IMG/VR virus record: IMGVR_UViG_3300003890_000011
Span: 1 to 30,433 of that record
Source: a virus
Strand: one strand, 5' to 3'
Length of the DNA stretch: 30,433 nucleotides
Shown: positions 6,846 to 13,635 of the stretch, in pieces
How the letters are laid out: each line of letters opens with the position of its first letter
Numbering within the stretch: the first letter of the stretch is position 1
Program-made: the position numbers and the translations under genes
The notes under the pieces: generated by a model
Databases searched by the model: none
Told to the model about the DNA's origin: nothing
What the model saw: the letters and a program-made list of their open reading frames with translations, nothing else

Positions 6846-7484
6846 ATGAGTATCATCAAACTTATTCGATACATTATGTCCTTTTCTTTCTCGATAAGAG
6901 TCTGCCTATGGACTTTTATTATATCTTCTATTCTCATTCATTACGACTTTGATGGTAATCTTTACAACTATATTGGTACAAATAAACCTATATTCGTAGA
7001 TCCTGAGCTAGTTCCTTTTTATGAACGATTCAAAGAATTTGAAAGAATCTCTGGAAAGGAAGTTTCCCATAAGCATATCTTCATGGTAATATCCGATGGA
7101 TTTACTAAAGACGATGATACTGCGGCTTATTGTGGGGTAAGTAACCACTTCAATCGCTTTATTGTTGTCAATAGAAAATACTTCTCCCAAGCATCTAACG
7201 CTTCAAAAGAAATACTATTCTTCCATGAAGCACTACACTGTCTCTACTACAGAGAGCACAAAGCATATTCTATAATGGAATCCAGAGTATTATTTGACGA
7301 TCTTTACAAAAGAAACTACGACTACTTTATCAAGGAAGCTTTCGGTATAGAATCCACTGTACTGAAGTTTCAGTATAAACCTTATCCTAATGAGGATAAA
7401 CAAACCAAGGATGTGTCTGATGTTAAAAAACCTATTTCTTTTACTGATATTATTCCTAATTTCAGTATTCCTGACTCAGAGTAA
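6846..7484 (+). CDS. Membrane-anchored HExxH metalloprotease-like protein, paralogue 2
   Basis: 212 residues with an N-terminal signal anchor (about residues 14-34, SFSIRVCLWTFIISSILI) rather than a lipobox. The body aligns with the preceding gene: PIFVDPE near residue 48, a Cys-SN segment, FHEALHCLYYREH (HExxHC plus third His), SIMES, and a YFIKEAFG block. A C-terminal extension of about 40 residues is unique to this copy. Start at 6846 fits a promoter six bases upstream and has no Shine-Dalgarno; an internal Met at 6876 also lacks one. Tandem duplication with different membrane attachment (lipid versus helix) suggests divergence in location or target. The 3' end overlaps the next protease gene by 65 bases. 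Confidence 0.7.
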   Translation: MSIIKLIRYIMSFSFSIRVCLWTFIISSILIHYDFDGNLYNYIGTNKPIFVDPELVPFYERFKEFERISGKEVSHKHIFMVISDGFTKDDDTAAYCGVSNHFNRFIVVNRKYFSQASNASKEILFFHEALHCLYYREHKAYSIMESRVLFDDLYKRNYDYFIKEAFGIESTVLKFQYKPYPNEDKQTKDVSDVKKPISFTDIIPNFSIPDSE

Positions 7485-8226
7485 TGCCAAGACTTCTGTT
7501 ATTATTCTAAGCGATGCGACCACTGTTGTATTGCGAGGTCCAGTAATGCCAGGTAATGTAAACGAAGCTTCTATTAAGATTCTAGAGCTTCACCGAACTC
7601 TCCCAAAGAACAAAGCTATTATTCTATATCTCGACACTCCTGGTGGTTCTATTGCTGCAGGTAATCAGTTAATCGAACTAGTGGAAGGTCTTCCTCGTAA
7701 AGTCGTTACAGTTACCTCATTTGCAGCTTCTATGGGGTACCAAATCGTTCAGGCATTCCATACTAGGTATATCCTAGAAAGCGGAGTACTAATGAGTCAC
7801 AGAGCTTCTATTGGTGGACTATCTGGTCAAGTTCCAGGAGAAGCTAATAGTCGTTTAAAGTGGATTTCTGAGACTGTAGAGGAAATGGAAAAGAAAACCT
7901 CTAAGCGTCTTAACATGTCTTTAAAAGACTACAAGGAAGCCATTAGAGATGAGTTGTGGTTGACTGGTAATATTGCTGTGTCTACTAGACATGCGGACAA
8001 AGTAGTCAAGGCTCGTTGTGATAAGTCTCTAGAAGGTACCGTAGAGTCAAGTGTAAATACTATGTTTGGTCCAGTAACTGTAGAAATGCATAAATGTCCT
8101 CTTATCTCTGGTCCTGTCAAAATTAAAATGGATGACTTTATTCGTTCTAATCCTTTTATTTACAGACGTGTAAAAGAAGAATTAGATGGATATTTTTCAC
8201 GATCTAAAGGTTTGTGGTTGTATTAA
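7420..8226 (+). CDS. Exported ClpP/SppA-like serine protease
   Basis: ATG 7420 chosen because AAGGA lies about eight bases upstream; two in-frame ATGs (7390, 7411) are less well served. A signal peptide (hydrophobic residues 5-20, likely cut after SNA23) directs the protein outside the cytoplasm. Clp/crotonase-fold features: LDTPGGSIAAGN (71-82), AASMGY with nucleophile Ser104, MSHRAS with His127, and STRHADKVV with Asp193 as candidate acid. Cys200 and Cys226 might pair in an oxidising compartment. It resembles SppA/NfeD-type or periplasmic ClpP-like proteases. It follows two exported metalloprotease-like genes, making a cluster of three. A cytosolic ClpP paralogue lies at 22795. Confidence 0.8.
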   Translation: MLKNLFLLLILFLISVFLTQSNAKTSVIILSDATTVVLRGPVMPGNVNEASIKILELHRTLPKNKAIILYLDTPGGSIAAGNQLIELVEGLPRKVVTVTSFAASMGYQIVQAFHTRYILESGVLMSHRASIGGLSGQVPGEANSRLKWISETVEEMEKKTSKRLNMSLKDYKEAIRDELWLTGNIAVSTRHADKVVKARCDKSLEGTVESSVNTMFGPVTVEMHKCPLISGPVKIKMDDFIRSNPFIYRRVKEELDGYFSRSKGLWLY

Positions 8227-8246
8227 TTCCCCTCATGTGCTACAAT
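8218..8246 (+). promoter_or_regulatory. Extended -10 promoter
   Basis: TGC-TACAAT (8238-8246) is an extended -10; TTGTAT (8218-8223) is a weak -35 at 17-base spacing. Predicted start is about 8253, directly on the AGGAGGG ribosome-binding site of the gene at 8267. Confidence 0.5.
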
Positions 8247-8267
8247 CTTCTCAGGAGGGTTGTAGCA
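8238..8267 (+). promoter_or_regulatory. Inverted repeat spanning -10, ribosome-binding site and start codon
   Basis: TGCTACAA (8238-8245) and TTGTAGCA (8260-8267) are perfect 8-base arms with a 14-base loop that holds AGGAGGG (8253-8259). The left arm overlaps the -10 element and the right arm ends on the A of the start codon. It could be an operator or an RNA hairpin in read-through transcripts. Confidence 0.55.
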
Positions 8268-8554
8268 TGTCTAACAATATTCAAGAAATTTTCAATAGAT
8301 TTGCAAGAGAACGAGAAAACGGTACTACATGGAAAGTATTTGCTCATTTCCACACAGAAGAAGAATTAGCATTTATCAAAAAGTTCTTTCCTAAGACATA
8401 CATTAAGTCTGAAGGGAAAATAGACTATTCTAAGATTACTCCAGAAAAATATCCTAAGCTATACATTCCTTACTTAAAGTCTGAGATAAAAGATTATCAA
8501 AATACACTAAGTACTTTGTATAGTAAGTTAACTGACGCAATTAATGATATATAG
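8267..8554 (+). CDS. Hypothetical protein, 95 aa
   Basis: Start set at ATG 8267 by the AGGAGGG seven bases upstream. A helical, charged protein: FNRFARERENGTTWKVFAHF near the start, and a C-terminal region (LKSEIKDYQNTLSTLYSKL) likely coiled coil. No signal peptide or catalytic motif. Its start region is embedded in an inverted repeat overlapping its own promoter, so it may be individually regulated. Family not recognised. Confidence 0.6.
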   Translation: MSNNIQEIFNRFARERENGTTWKVFAHFHTEEELAFIKKFFPKTYIKSEGKIDYSKITPEKYPKLYIPYLKSEIKDYQNTLSTLYSKLTDAINDI

Positions 8555-8563
8555 GAGCTTAAT

Positions 8564-9052
8564 ATGTCTTATAAGTTTAATATTGGCGATATTATCACTG
8601 ATTCCAGTACGTGGGGTTTATATTTAATTCGTTATGTTATGTATGATAGTATATACGGATTTATGTATCTTGTACGGGAAATAAAAGGAACAGGACACAC
8701 TCTTTTAAGTAGTATGGATGTAGATATGATGTCGACTCTTTTCATGTCGTCCCCCAAAGTCTACACTGTACCTCTTACCCAACAAGAAATAGACGAAATC
8801 ATAGAAAGCTATAATAATTCTATTCCTGGAGTTATATCTCAGAATACTGCTGTAGGATCTCCATCAAATATTTCGTTTGAATACGACGACGAAGACACTT
8901 TGATAATTGGAGATGGATGGCATGAATACGAAAAAGAGTTTCAATATAATGTTGCTCCTCCAGCCTGTAAACATAAATGGAAGAAATATGTCGGACTATC
9001 GCAGTCGTTTGAGTACTGCGAGATATGCGATAAAAAGAAGGATGAAGTATGA
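8564..9052 (+). CDS. Hypothetical protein with C-terminal zinc-knuckle motif
   Basis: 162 residues. The N-terminal part begins FNIGDIIT and then YLIRYVMYDSIYGFMY, a beta-barrel/KOW-like opening common in small phage proteins. The C-terminus has CKHKW followed about 17 residues later by YCEIC, a CxH...CxxC zinc-binding pattern that recurs in short phage proteins as I recall. A linker between them is acidic. TAGGAG provides a ribosome-binding site. Stop overlaps the next ATG (ATGA). Possibly binds nucleic acid; function unknown. Confidence 0.6.
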   Translation: MSYKFNIGDIITDSSTWGLYLIRYVMYDSIYGFMYLVREIKGTGHTLLSSMDVDMMSTLFMSSPKVYTVPLTQQEIDEIIESYNNSIPGVISQNTAVGSPSNISFEYDDEDTLIIGDGWHEYEKEFQYNVAPPACKHKWKKYVGLSQSFEYCEICDKKKDEV

Positions 9053-9270
9053 TACTTGCAGCTCTGACATTAATATGTCTTCCTACTAAGATGATTAACA
9101 CCTCCGGACATGACTGGAACATAGAAGATACAAAGGTTCTACGAAGGGCACAGCATGTCTGTTCTAGAGATCCTCGCTATGCTTCAGATACTCCTTGTGT
9201 TGGTATGTTTCATAAGAAAGAAGAAAGAGGGTACCTAGTGCTTTGTACATACAAAAGAGAAGCAAAATGA
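9049..9270 (+). CDS. Small secreted cysteine-containing protein
   Basis: 73 residues starting with a short hydrophobic segment (ILAALTLICLP) that could act as a weak signal sequence, followed by a region with three cysteines (HVCSRDP, TPCVGMF, VLCTYK). The C...PC...KKE...C pattern recurs in small uncharacterised phage proteins as I remember them. Translationally coupled to both neighbours by ATGA overlaps. Likely exported if the N-terminus is a signal; no function assigned. Confidence 0.55.
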   Translation: MILAALTLICLPTKMINTSGHDWNIEDTKVLRRAQHVCSRDPRYASDTPCVGMFHKKEERGYLVLCTYKREAK

Positions 9271-9500
9271 GCTTTCATAACTTTTACATACTAAATAATA
9301 AAGTTAGTATAATGTTGATGAATATCATCTATACTGAAGGTATTAGAACTGGAATATGCACTAAGAACATTACTATATACTTAAATGGAAGGAAGCTTAT
9401 CTCAACTCCATTCCTAATTACAGGATACCAACGATCTACAGCTTTAGAAATACAAAAAACATATGAGAAACTTAAAGCTTATTTAAAGGATGAGAAATGA
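9267..9500 (+). CDS. Hypothetical protein, 77 aa
   Basis: Start placed at ATG 9267, which overlaps the previous stop (ATGA); an upstream ATG at 9243 would overlap more and has no better site. A mixed alpha/beta small protein with a C-terminal helix (STALEIQKTYEKLKAYL). No motif recognised. Ends with another ATGA joint to the HNH gene. Confidence 0.5.
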   Translation: MSFHNFYILNNKVSIMLMNIIYTEGIRTGICTKNITIYLNGRKLISTPFLITGYQRSTALEIQKTYEKLKAYLKDEK

Positions 9501-10012
9501 CGGAAGAATGGAAAGAATTTTACCCTGGTTATTTAGTTTCCAATTTAGGACAAATCAGAAAGCTTGCTTTAAAAAAGAAGAATGTTGAAACTACTAAGAC
9601 TGGTACGAAGCGTGTAGAAACCGCAAGGTACTTATCTTTAATGATTAAGAAAAACTGGTACTATGTCCATAAGATCGTAGCTGCTGCTTTTGTTCCTAAT
9701 CCTAATCCAGCCTTATTCACCGACATAAAGCATTTGAATGGTGATTTAACGGACAATAGAGCAGAAAACCTAGCTTGGGTACATCCAGCAATGATTGAGA
9801 AATACCGTCAAAAAGAAGGCAGTAAAAACTGGTCTACTGGTAAAAACTATAAAGTTCGAGTAAAATACGAAGTACTTATTGGAAACGCTTCTATAGGTAT
9901 GAAGAACCTGGGACTTTTCAATACTAGAGCTGATGCACTAAGGTCTATAGCTCATTGGGAAAAACTTAACGGTAAAGCTGATAGGACTAATAATGACAAG
10001 ACTATCTCATAG
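9497..10012 (+). CDS. NUMOD4-HNH homing-type endonuclease
   Basis: 171 residues. EEWKEFYPGYLVSNLGQIRKL (residues 3-23 region) is a NUMOD4 DNA-binding motif. VHKIVAAAFVPNP, then KHLNGDLTDNRAENLAWV, is the HNH nuclease core with His, Asn and the NLxW signature. The C-terminal half has no domain I recognise, though a helix with ALRSIAHWEK could assist DNA binding. Overlaps its neighbours by 4 and 20 bases. As a free-standing gene next to a recombination nuclease it is probably a mobile endonuclease; it could instead act in phage DNA processing. Confidence 0.85.
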   Translation: MTEEWKEFYPGYLVSNLGQIRKLALKKKNVETTKTGTKRVETARYLSLMIKKNWYYVHKIVAAAFVPNPNPALFTDIKHLNGDLTDNRAENLAWVHPAMIEKYRQKEGSKNWSTGKNYKVRVKYEVLIGNASIGMKNLGLFNTRADALRSIAHWEKLNGKADRTNNDKTIS

Positions 10013-10937
10013 TGCTAAGGACAAAATCTCTACTTGCGGTGCTTTATACAAATACTGGTACGTAGATAAGATTCGTCCCATTGCTACAAGCTCTGCCCTA
10101 TTCTACGGTAAAGCCCTGGACGAGGCTTTTACTGCACTATTAGAGACTAAGCTAGATCCTAAGCCTCCCATTATCAATGACCCCTTTGAAACGTTTTTAA
10201 AGCATTTTAAAACTGTGGAGATTAATGGAGAACAAGTATCTGTGCTAGATACCCGATGCCAGTACTTTAAAAGCGATTTAGACCCTGATTTGACCGATTC
10301 TCCCGAAGAGGCTATGGATTTACTGGAACGGTATAAAATTCTTAAAAACGACGATTTAAAGCGTTTTAACGAGCTATGTGTTCAGTCTCTTACAAACAAG
10401 GCTAGAATCCTTATACAAGGATACTACGACCAGGTATTACCCCTGATTGAAAGAGTATATAGCCTACAGGAAGAAGTTAACCTTAAGAACGATGAAGGGG
10501 ATGAGATTATAGGGTTTATTGACTTCATCTGCTCATTTAAAGATGAACCTGGTGTACAGTATGTAGTGGACAATAAAACTGCCAGTAAGAACTACAAGGA
10601 AGATTCTGTCAGAACTTCTGAACAACTTGCAACATACTGCGACTACAAGCTAATTGACAAAGCTGCCTATATTGTACTAAACAAGACTCTTCGTAAGAAA
10701 GAACCTAGAGTAACTGCACAAATAGTGCGAGATACGATACCGAATGAAATGTTTAACAAAGTATTTGACATATATGAAAAATCTCTTTATACTATCAGGA
10801 AAGAGGAATATTATCGGAATTATGCATCCGGATGTTTCTTTTTTGGTAAAAAATGTGATTATTACGAATATTGTCGATCAAATGGTGAAGATCTAACTGG
10901 TCTTACTATAATTAAAAAAGGAGATACTAATGGCTAG
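9993..10937 (+). CDS. RecB/Cas4-type PD-(D/E)XK exonuclease with predicted Fe-S cluster
   Basis: 314 residues. FYGKALDEAF (about 37-46) corresponds to the first RecB-family motif. GFIDF (D177) and VVDNKTA (D193, K195) form the PD-(D/E)XK active site. SEQLATY (209-215) is the QxxxY motif. One Cys near the N-terminus (C15) plus C281, C288 and C294 (CX6CX5C) match the four-cysteine 4Fe-4S site of AddB/Cas4-type nucleases. In phages such nucleases pair with single-strand annealing proteins; here an ERF-type protein follows 1.4 kb downstream. Likely processes double-strand ends during recombination-dependent replication. No Cas1/Cas2 or CRISPR array is present, so a CRISPR role is not implied. Confidence 0.85.
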   Translation: MTRLSHSAKDKISTCGALYKYWYVDKIRPIATSSALFYGKALDEAFTALLETKLDPKPPIINDPFETFLKHFKTVEINGEQVSVLDTRCQYFKSDLDPDLTDSPEEAMDLLERYKILKNDDLKRFNELCVQSLTNKARILIQGYYDQVLPLIERVYSLQEEVNLKNDEGDEIIGFIDFICSFKDEPGVQYVVDNKTASKNYKEDSVRTSEQLATYCDYKLIDKAAYIVLNKTLRKKEPRVTAQIVRDTIPNEMFNKVFDIYEKSLYTIRKEEYYRNYASGCFFFGKKCDYYEYCRSNGEDLTGLTIIKKGDTNG

Positions 10938-11259
10938 TCCAGAATCAATGAAGAAGGAAGAACTTGTAGACAAAGTTCGCACTCTAACTCAAGAGCTTAA
11001 GCGATTGCTTAATGAGAACGAAGATCTTAAAGCTATTGCGGAAAATAGTACTCAGTCTAAGGAATCACTAAACTTTGATAGTTTAGGTGTAGTACTTAAA
11101 ATGAATGACTTTAAGAACTTTGACGTAATACTACTTAAGTATGATTCAAAAGCTCAACAAGGTATCTTGGAAGAGAAGGTTAACTATCCTACAAGACATC
11201 AAGCAGAATTTAAAGCTAAAGAATTTTTCCATACAAAAGTCTTAAAAGGAGGACTATAA
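10930..11259 (+). CDS. Hypothetical protein with N-terminal coiled coil, 109 aa
   Basis: Good AAAGGAG site. Residues 8-40 form a leucine/glutamate-rich heptad pattern (coiled coil); the rest contains beta segments (GVVLKMNDF, FDVILLKYD) and ends near a helix. Overlaps the nuclease gene by eight bases and the next gene by one base. Lies in the recombination block between the nuclease and ERF genes, so a role there is possible. Not recognised. Confidence 0.6.
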   Translation: MASPESMKKEELVDKVRTLTQELKRLLNENEDLKAIAENSTQSKESLNFDSLGVVLKMNDFKNFDVILLKYDSKAQQGILEEKVNYPTRHQAEFKAKEFFHTKVLKGGL

Positions 11260-11522
11260 TGAAACTAAGTAAAATTGATTTGAAATTTAAAGACCTTATT
11301 CGTGCATTACCCGCTAGTTCGAGGTATGATCTTACTCCAGTAATTCAACGTCTTGACGATGTTACTTTAGGATGTCAGATGAAAATTGAATTGTTGGGTA
11401 CTGATGCAGAAGGTAGGACATTTACTGAGAAGAAAGTAACGGTACTTGCTCAAGGTAAGAATGCTATTGAAGCTCAGTACAATGCACTTAAACTAGCGCT
11501 TGTACAATTACAATTAATCTAA
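11259..11522 (+). CDS. Hypothetical protein, 87 aa
   Basis: Start in a TAATG overlap with the previous stop, with AAAGGAGG upstream. Compact alpha/beta protein with a VTVLAQGKNAIEAQYNALKL helix near its end, reminiscent of small single-domain phage proteins paired with recombination genes. No catalytic motif or signal. Function unknown. Confidence 0.6.
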   Translation: MKLSKIDLKFKDLIRALPASSRYDLTPVIQRLDDVTLGCQMKIELLGTDAEGRTFTEKKVTVLAQGKNAIEAQYNALKLALVQLQLI

Positions 11523-11524
11523 TT

Positions 11525-12358
11525 ATGACAAAATACCAAAAATGGTACGATGAGTTAATTGCTAGGGCTAAAGAAAGAAATTACTTTAGTCCTAATTACA
11601 AAATAGGAATTCATCGTTGTTCTTTTCCTGTAGAAACTCATCATATTGTCCCTAGATCTATGGGAGGAAGCGATGAAGAATCTAACCTGGCAGTATTAAC
11701 TTTAAAAGAACATTATATTGCTCATTATTTATTGACTAAAATTTACAAAGAAAATGATAAAGTAATAGAAGCTTTTTTTATTATGTGCAATAGATCTGGA
11801 AGATCATCAAATACTTATACCGAACTTCGAACAAAGTTTTATAAACTAAGTTCTTTGCGAAGTAAAGAGTATTTTAGTAAACCTGAAAATATTGAAAAAT
11901 TTAGACAAATAGGTTTGGATTTGGCTAAGAATCCTGACTACATAAAAAAAGTTAGTGAGGGTGTTAGAAAAGCCTATGCTACTACCGATCTTAAAGATAA
12001 AATATCTAAAGCGTCTAAAGGGTTTTGGAATAATCCTGAGTATGTAAAAAAACAAATGGATTCTAAGTGGACTCATCGAACGGATGAATACAGAAAAAAA
12101 TCTTCAGAAAGAATGAAAATTTATAGTAGTCTTCCTGAAACTAAAAAAAGAAGATCTGAACAGTATAAAACTAGTAATTTTAATAGAAGTAGAAAAGTTA
12201 TTGACCTAAATACAAATGAAGTATATAATAGTGCTATGGACCTATCTCTAAAATTAGGTTTAAAGTATGTTACTGTAAAACGAAGACTATACAAAAATCC
12301 ACATAAATATGGTTATATGTGGTTAGACGAATACAAAAACGGAGGAACAAATGGGTAG
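11525..12358 (+). CDS. HNH homing endonuclease with NUMOD3/NUMOD1-like DNA-binding repeats
   Basis: 277 residues. The HNH core is near the N-terminus: ETHHIVPRSMGGS, NLAVLTLKEHYIAH (about 38-68). The middle is lysine-rich with repeated short helices ending in (S/A)xG or NPxY blocks, such as ISKASKGFWNNPEYVKK, typical of NUMOD3. The C-terminus (KVIDLNTNEVYNSAMDLS, then TVKRRLYKNPHKYGYMWL) resembles NUMOD1 helix-turn-helix. No Shine-Dalgarno precedes its ATG. Its 3' end carries GGAGG, which serves the ERF gene starting inside its last codons, so the insertion is stitched seamlessly into the operon. Probably a mobile intruder between the 11259 and ERF genes. Confidence 0.9.
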   Translation: MTKYQKWYDELIARAKERNYFSPNYKIGIHRCSFPVETHHIVPRSMGGSDEESNLAVLTLKEHYIAHYLLTKIYKENDKVIEAFFIMCNRSGRSSNTYTELRTKFYKLSSLRSKEYFSKPENIEKFRQIGLDLAKNPDYIKKVSEGVRKAYATTDLKDKISKASKGFWNNPEYVKKQMDSKWTHRTDEYRKKSSERMKIYSSLPETKKRRSEQYKTSNFNRSRKVIDLNTNEVYNSAMDLSLKLGLKYVTVKRRLYKNPHKYGYMWLDEYKNGGTNG

Positions 12359-12971
12359 TTTAATTTTTAAAAAAATGTCTGAAGTAATGAGGGACATTGG
12401 GTTTGTTGGTAAGGATCAAAAAAACCAAGCTCAAGGATTTAAGTTTAGAGGTATTGATCAATTTGTCAATACTCTTTATCCTGCTTTGGTTAAACATGGA
12501 GTATTTATGGCTCCTAGGTGTGTTAAAGAAGTTAGTGAAATCAAAGATGTAGTTAGGAGTTCTGGAAAAGCTGGAGTAGATAAATATGTAACTATTCTAA
12601 TGGAGTACGACTTTTTTGCAGAGGATGGTAGCAAAGTTACAATTGGACCTATTCCTGCAGAAGGTTTAGACTCTGGAGACAAAGCTACTAACAAAGCTCT
12701 TTCTGCAGCTTTAAAGTATGCATTAATACAAACATTCAGCATACCTACTGCAGACATGGCAGAAGCAGATTCGGAATCTCCAGAATTGGCAGTGGCTTCT
12801 CCTAAGTCATCAACGACTACCTCGACGCCTAAGGTAACTGCGCCTACTACAACAGAAAACGCTACTGCTACAGTAAACGGAAAGTCTACAGATTTTTCAA
12901 ATAGAGCACGACAATTAAGGAGGACTAATGGAGCAGAACAATCTACTTCAGACAGAAACGAAAGTTTCTAA
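12351..12971 (+). CDS. ERF-family single-strand annealing protein
   Basis: 206 residues. KFRGIDQFVNTLYPALVKHGVFMAP (about 28-52, the family's early YxY/GxD-like block) and GLDSGDKATNKALSAALKYAL with QTFSIPT (about 104-132) are the conserved ERF core. The tail from about 145 is low-complexity Ser/Thr/Pro and ends in a basic stretch. ERF proteins anneal complementary single strands in RecA-independent recombination, commonly paired with an exonuclease, here the RecB-like nuclease upstream. Ribosome-binding site GGAGG is within the preceding HNH gene. The last 44 bases overlap the next gene. Confidence 0.9.
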   Translation: MGSLIFKKMSEVMRDIGFVGKDQKNQAQGFKFRGIDQFVNTLYPALVKHGVFMAPRCVKEVSEIKDVVRSSGKAGVDKYVTILMEYDFFAEDGSKVTIGPIPAEGLDSGDKATNKALSAALKYALIQTFSIPTADMAEADSESPELAVASPKSSTTTSTPKVTAPTTTENATATVNGKSTDFSNRARQLRRTNGAEQSTSDRNESF

Positions 12972-13287
12972 AAAAGAAGAAATCAATTTCGATGAACTTC
13001 CTTTAGAAGCTAAGGTAGGTACTTTAGCTCAAGAGATGGACATTGAACTTCAGAACTTTGAACGACTGCTTCCTAGACTTTCTAAGAAACAATTAGAAAG
13101 AGTACTACGAAGAGTTGTTAGCTATCCAATGACTATGGTGAAGCCGTCTAATGACGAAGCTGAACGTGTAGTTGGCGGTATTGGTGTAAAGATTGAGCAT
13201 TTAAAAATATTAACTATCAAGTACGCAGATGAACTTGATAAACTTCAAAAGGAGCAAAACGATGGAAAAGAAACCGTACAAGCGTAA
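12928..13287 (+). CDS. Hypothetical helical protein, 119 aa
   Basis: Starts 44 bases inside the ERF gene after a strong AGGAGG. Acidic/helical with a repeat-like RLLPRLSKKQLERVLRRVV region (about 46-64) and a final coiled-coil-like segment. No recognised domain. Its position between ERF and a conserved small protein suggests a recombination or replication accessory. Uncertain. Confidence 0.6.
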   Translation: MEQNNLLQTETKVSKKEEINFDELPLEAKVGTLAQEMDIELQNFERLLPRLSKKQLERVLRRVVSYPMTMVKPSNDEAERVVGGIGVKIEHLKILTIKYADELDKLQKEQNDGKETVQA

Positions 13288-13534
13288 AGAGTATGTAACT
13301 CTAGGATCAGTCATGGTAGGTAAGGATGGAAGTTCTTACATTTCTGTGAGCAAGGATGTTCAAATTACTATTAACGGTAAAACGTTTAGTGGTAAGTACA
13401 TTAGCTTGCAATCCCCTGCTGATAAATTCAAACGTATGGCAGATAAAGGGACTATTACTCAGGACGAGGCTGCCGAAAAGATTGCCAAAATCCCTGAGTA
13501 CGTAAAGAAAGAAGTTGTTGCAGTTTTAGAGTAA
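13262..13534 (+). CDS. Conserved small phage protein, 90 aa
   Basis: Start at ATG 13262 with AAGGAG at 13248-13253; a longer frame from 13229 lacks a site. Begins with a basic KPYKRKEYVTLG segment, then beta-rich SSYISVSKDVQITINGKTF, then DKFKRMADKGTITQDEAAEKI helix. This layout recurs in phage early regions as I recall. Overlaps the previous gene by 26 bases and is the last gene before the regulatory gap at 13535. Confidence 0.6.
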   Translation: MEKKPYKRKEYVTLGSVMVGKDGSSYISVSKDVQITINGKTFSGKYISLQSPADKFKRMADKGTITQDEAAEKIAKIPEYVKKEVVAVLE

Positions 13535-13635
13535 AGTGTAGTATACTATTTTGCGTATAGTAATGTGCTATACGCATTTTAGTATATGAAGTATATTTTA
13601 GTATACTTGGGGGATCAATGAAGGAGGGTAAGGTA
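13535..13635 (+). promoter_or_regulatory. AT-rich repeat/hairpin region, candidate operator or replication origin
   Basis: About 100 bases without a gene. Contents: perfect palindrome TAGTATACTA (13539-13548); hairpin TGCGTATAG-taatgtg-CTATACGCA (13552-13576); four AGTATA copies at 13540, 13581, 13590 and 13600, three of them in about ten-base phasing; palindrome AGTATACT (13600-13607). An extended -10-like TGC-TATACG (13566-13574) sits in the hairpin. It immediately precedes the primase-helicase gene, so initiator or repressor binding is a reasonable guess. Confidence 0.55.
13552..13576 (+). terminator. Hairpin, weak candidate intrinsic terminator
   Basis: Perfect nine-base arms with a seven-base loop, followed by only TTTT before AGTATA. 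It could end the recombination operon, but the short T-run and modest GC make an operator or origin element equally likely. Confidence 0.3.

Noticed and set aside
8186-8266. N-terminal extension of the 8267 gene
   Set aside because: It overlaps the protease gene, the promoter and the inverted repeat; 8267 has AGGAGGG.
9993-10937. Cas4 of a CRISPR system
   Set aside because: No cas1, cas2 or repeat-spacer array is seen; Cas4/RecB-like nucleases are common in phage recombination modules.
13618-13635. ATG at 13618 as start of the primase-helicase
   Set aside because: AAGGAGGG lies after it, seven bases before the in-frame ATG at 13636, which is preferred.
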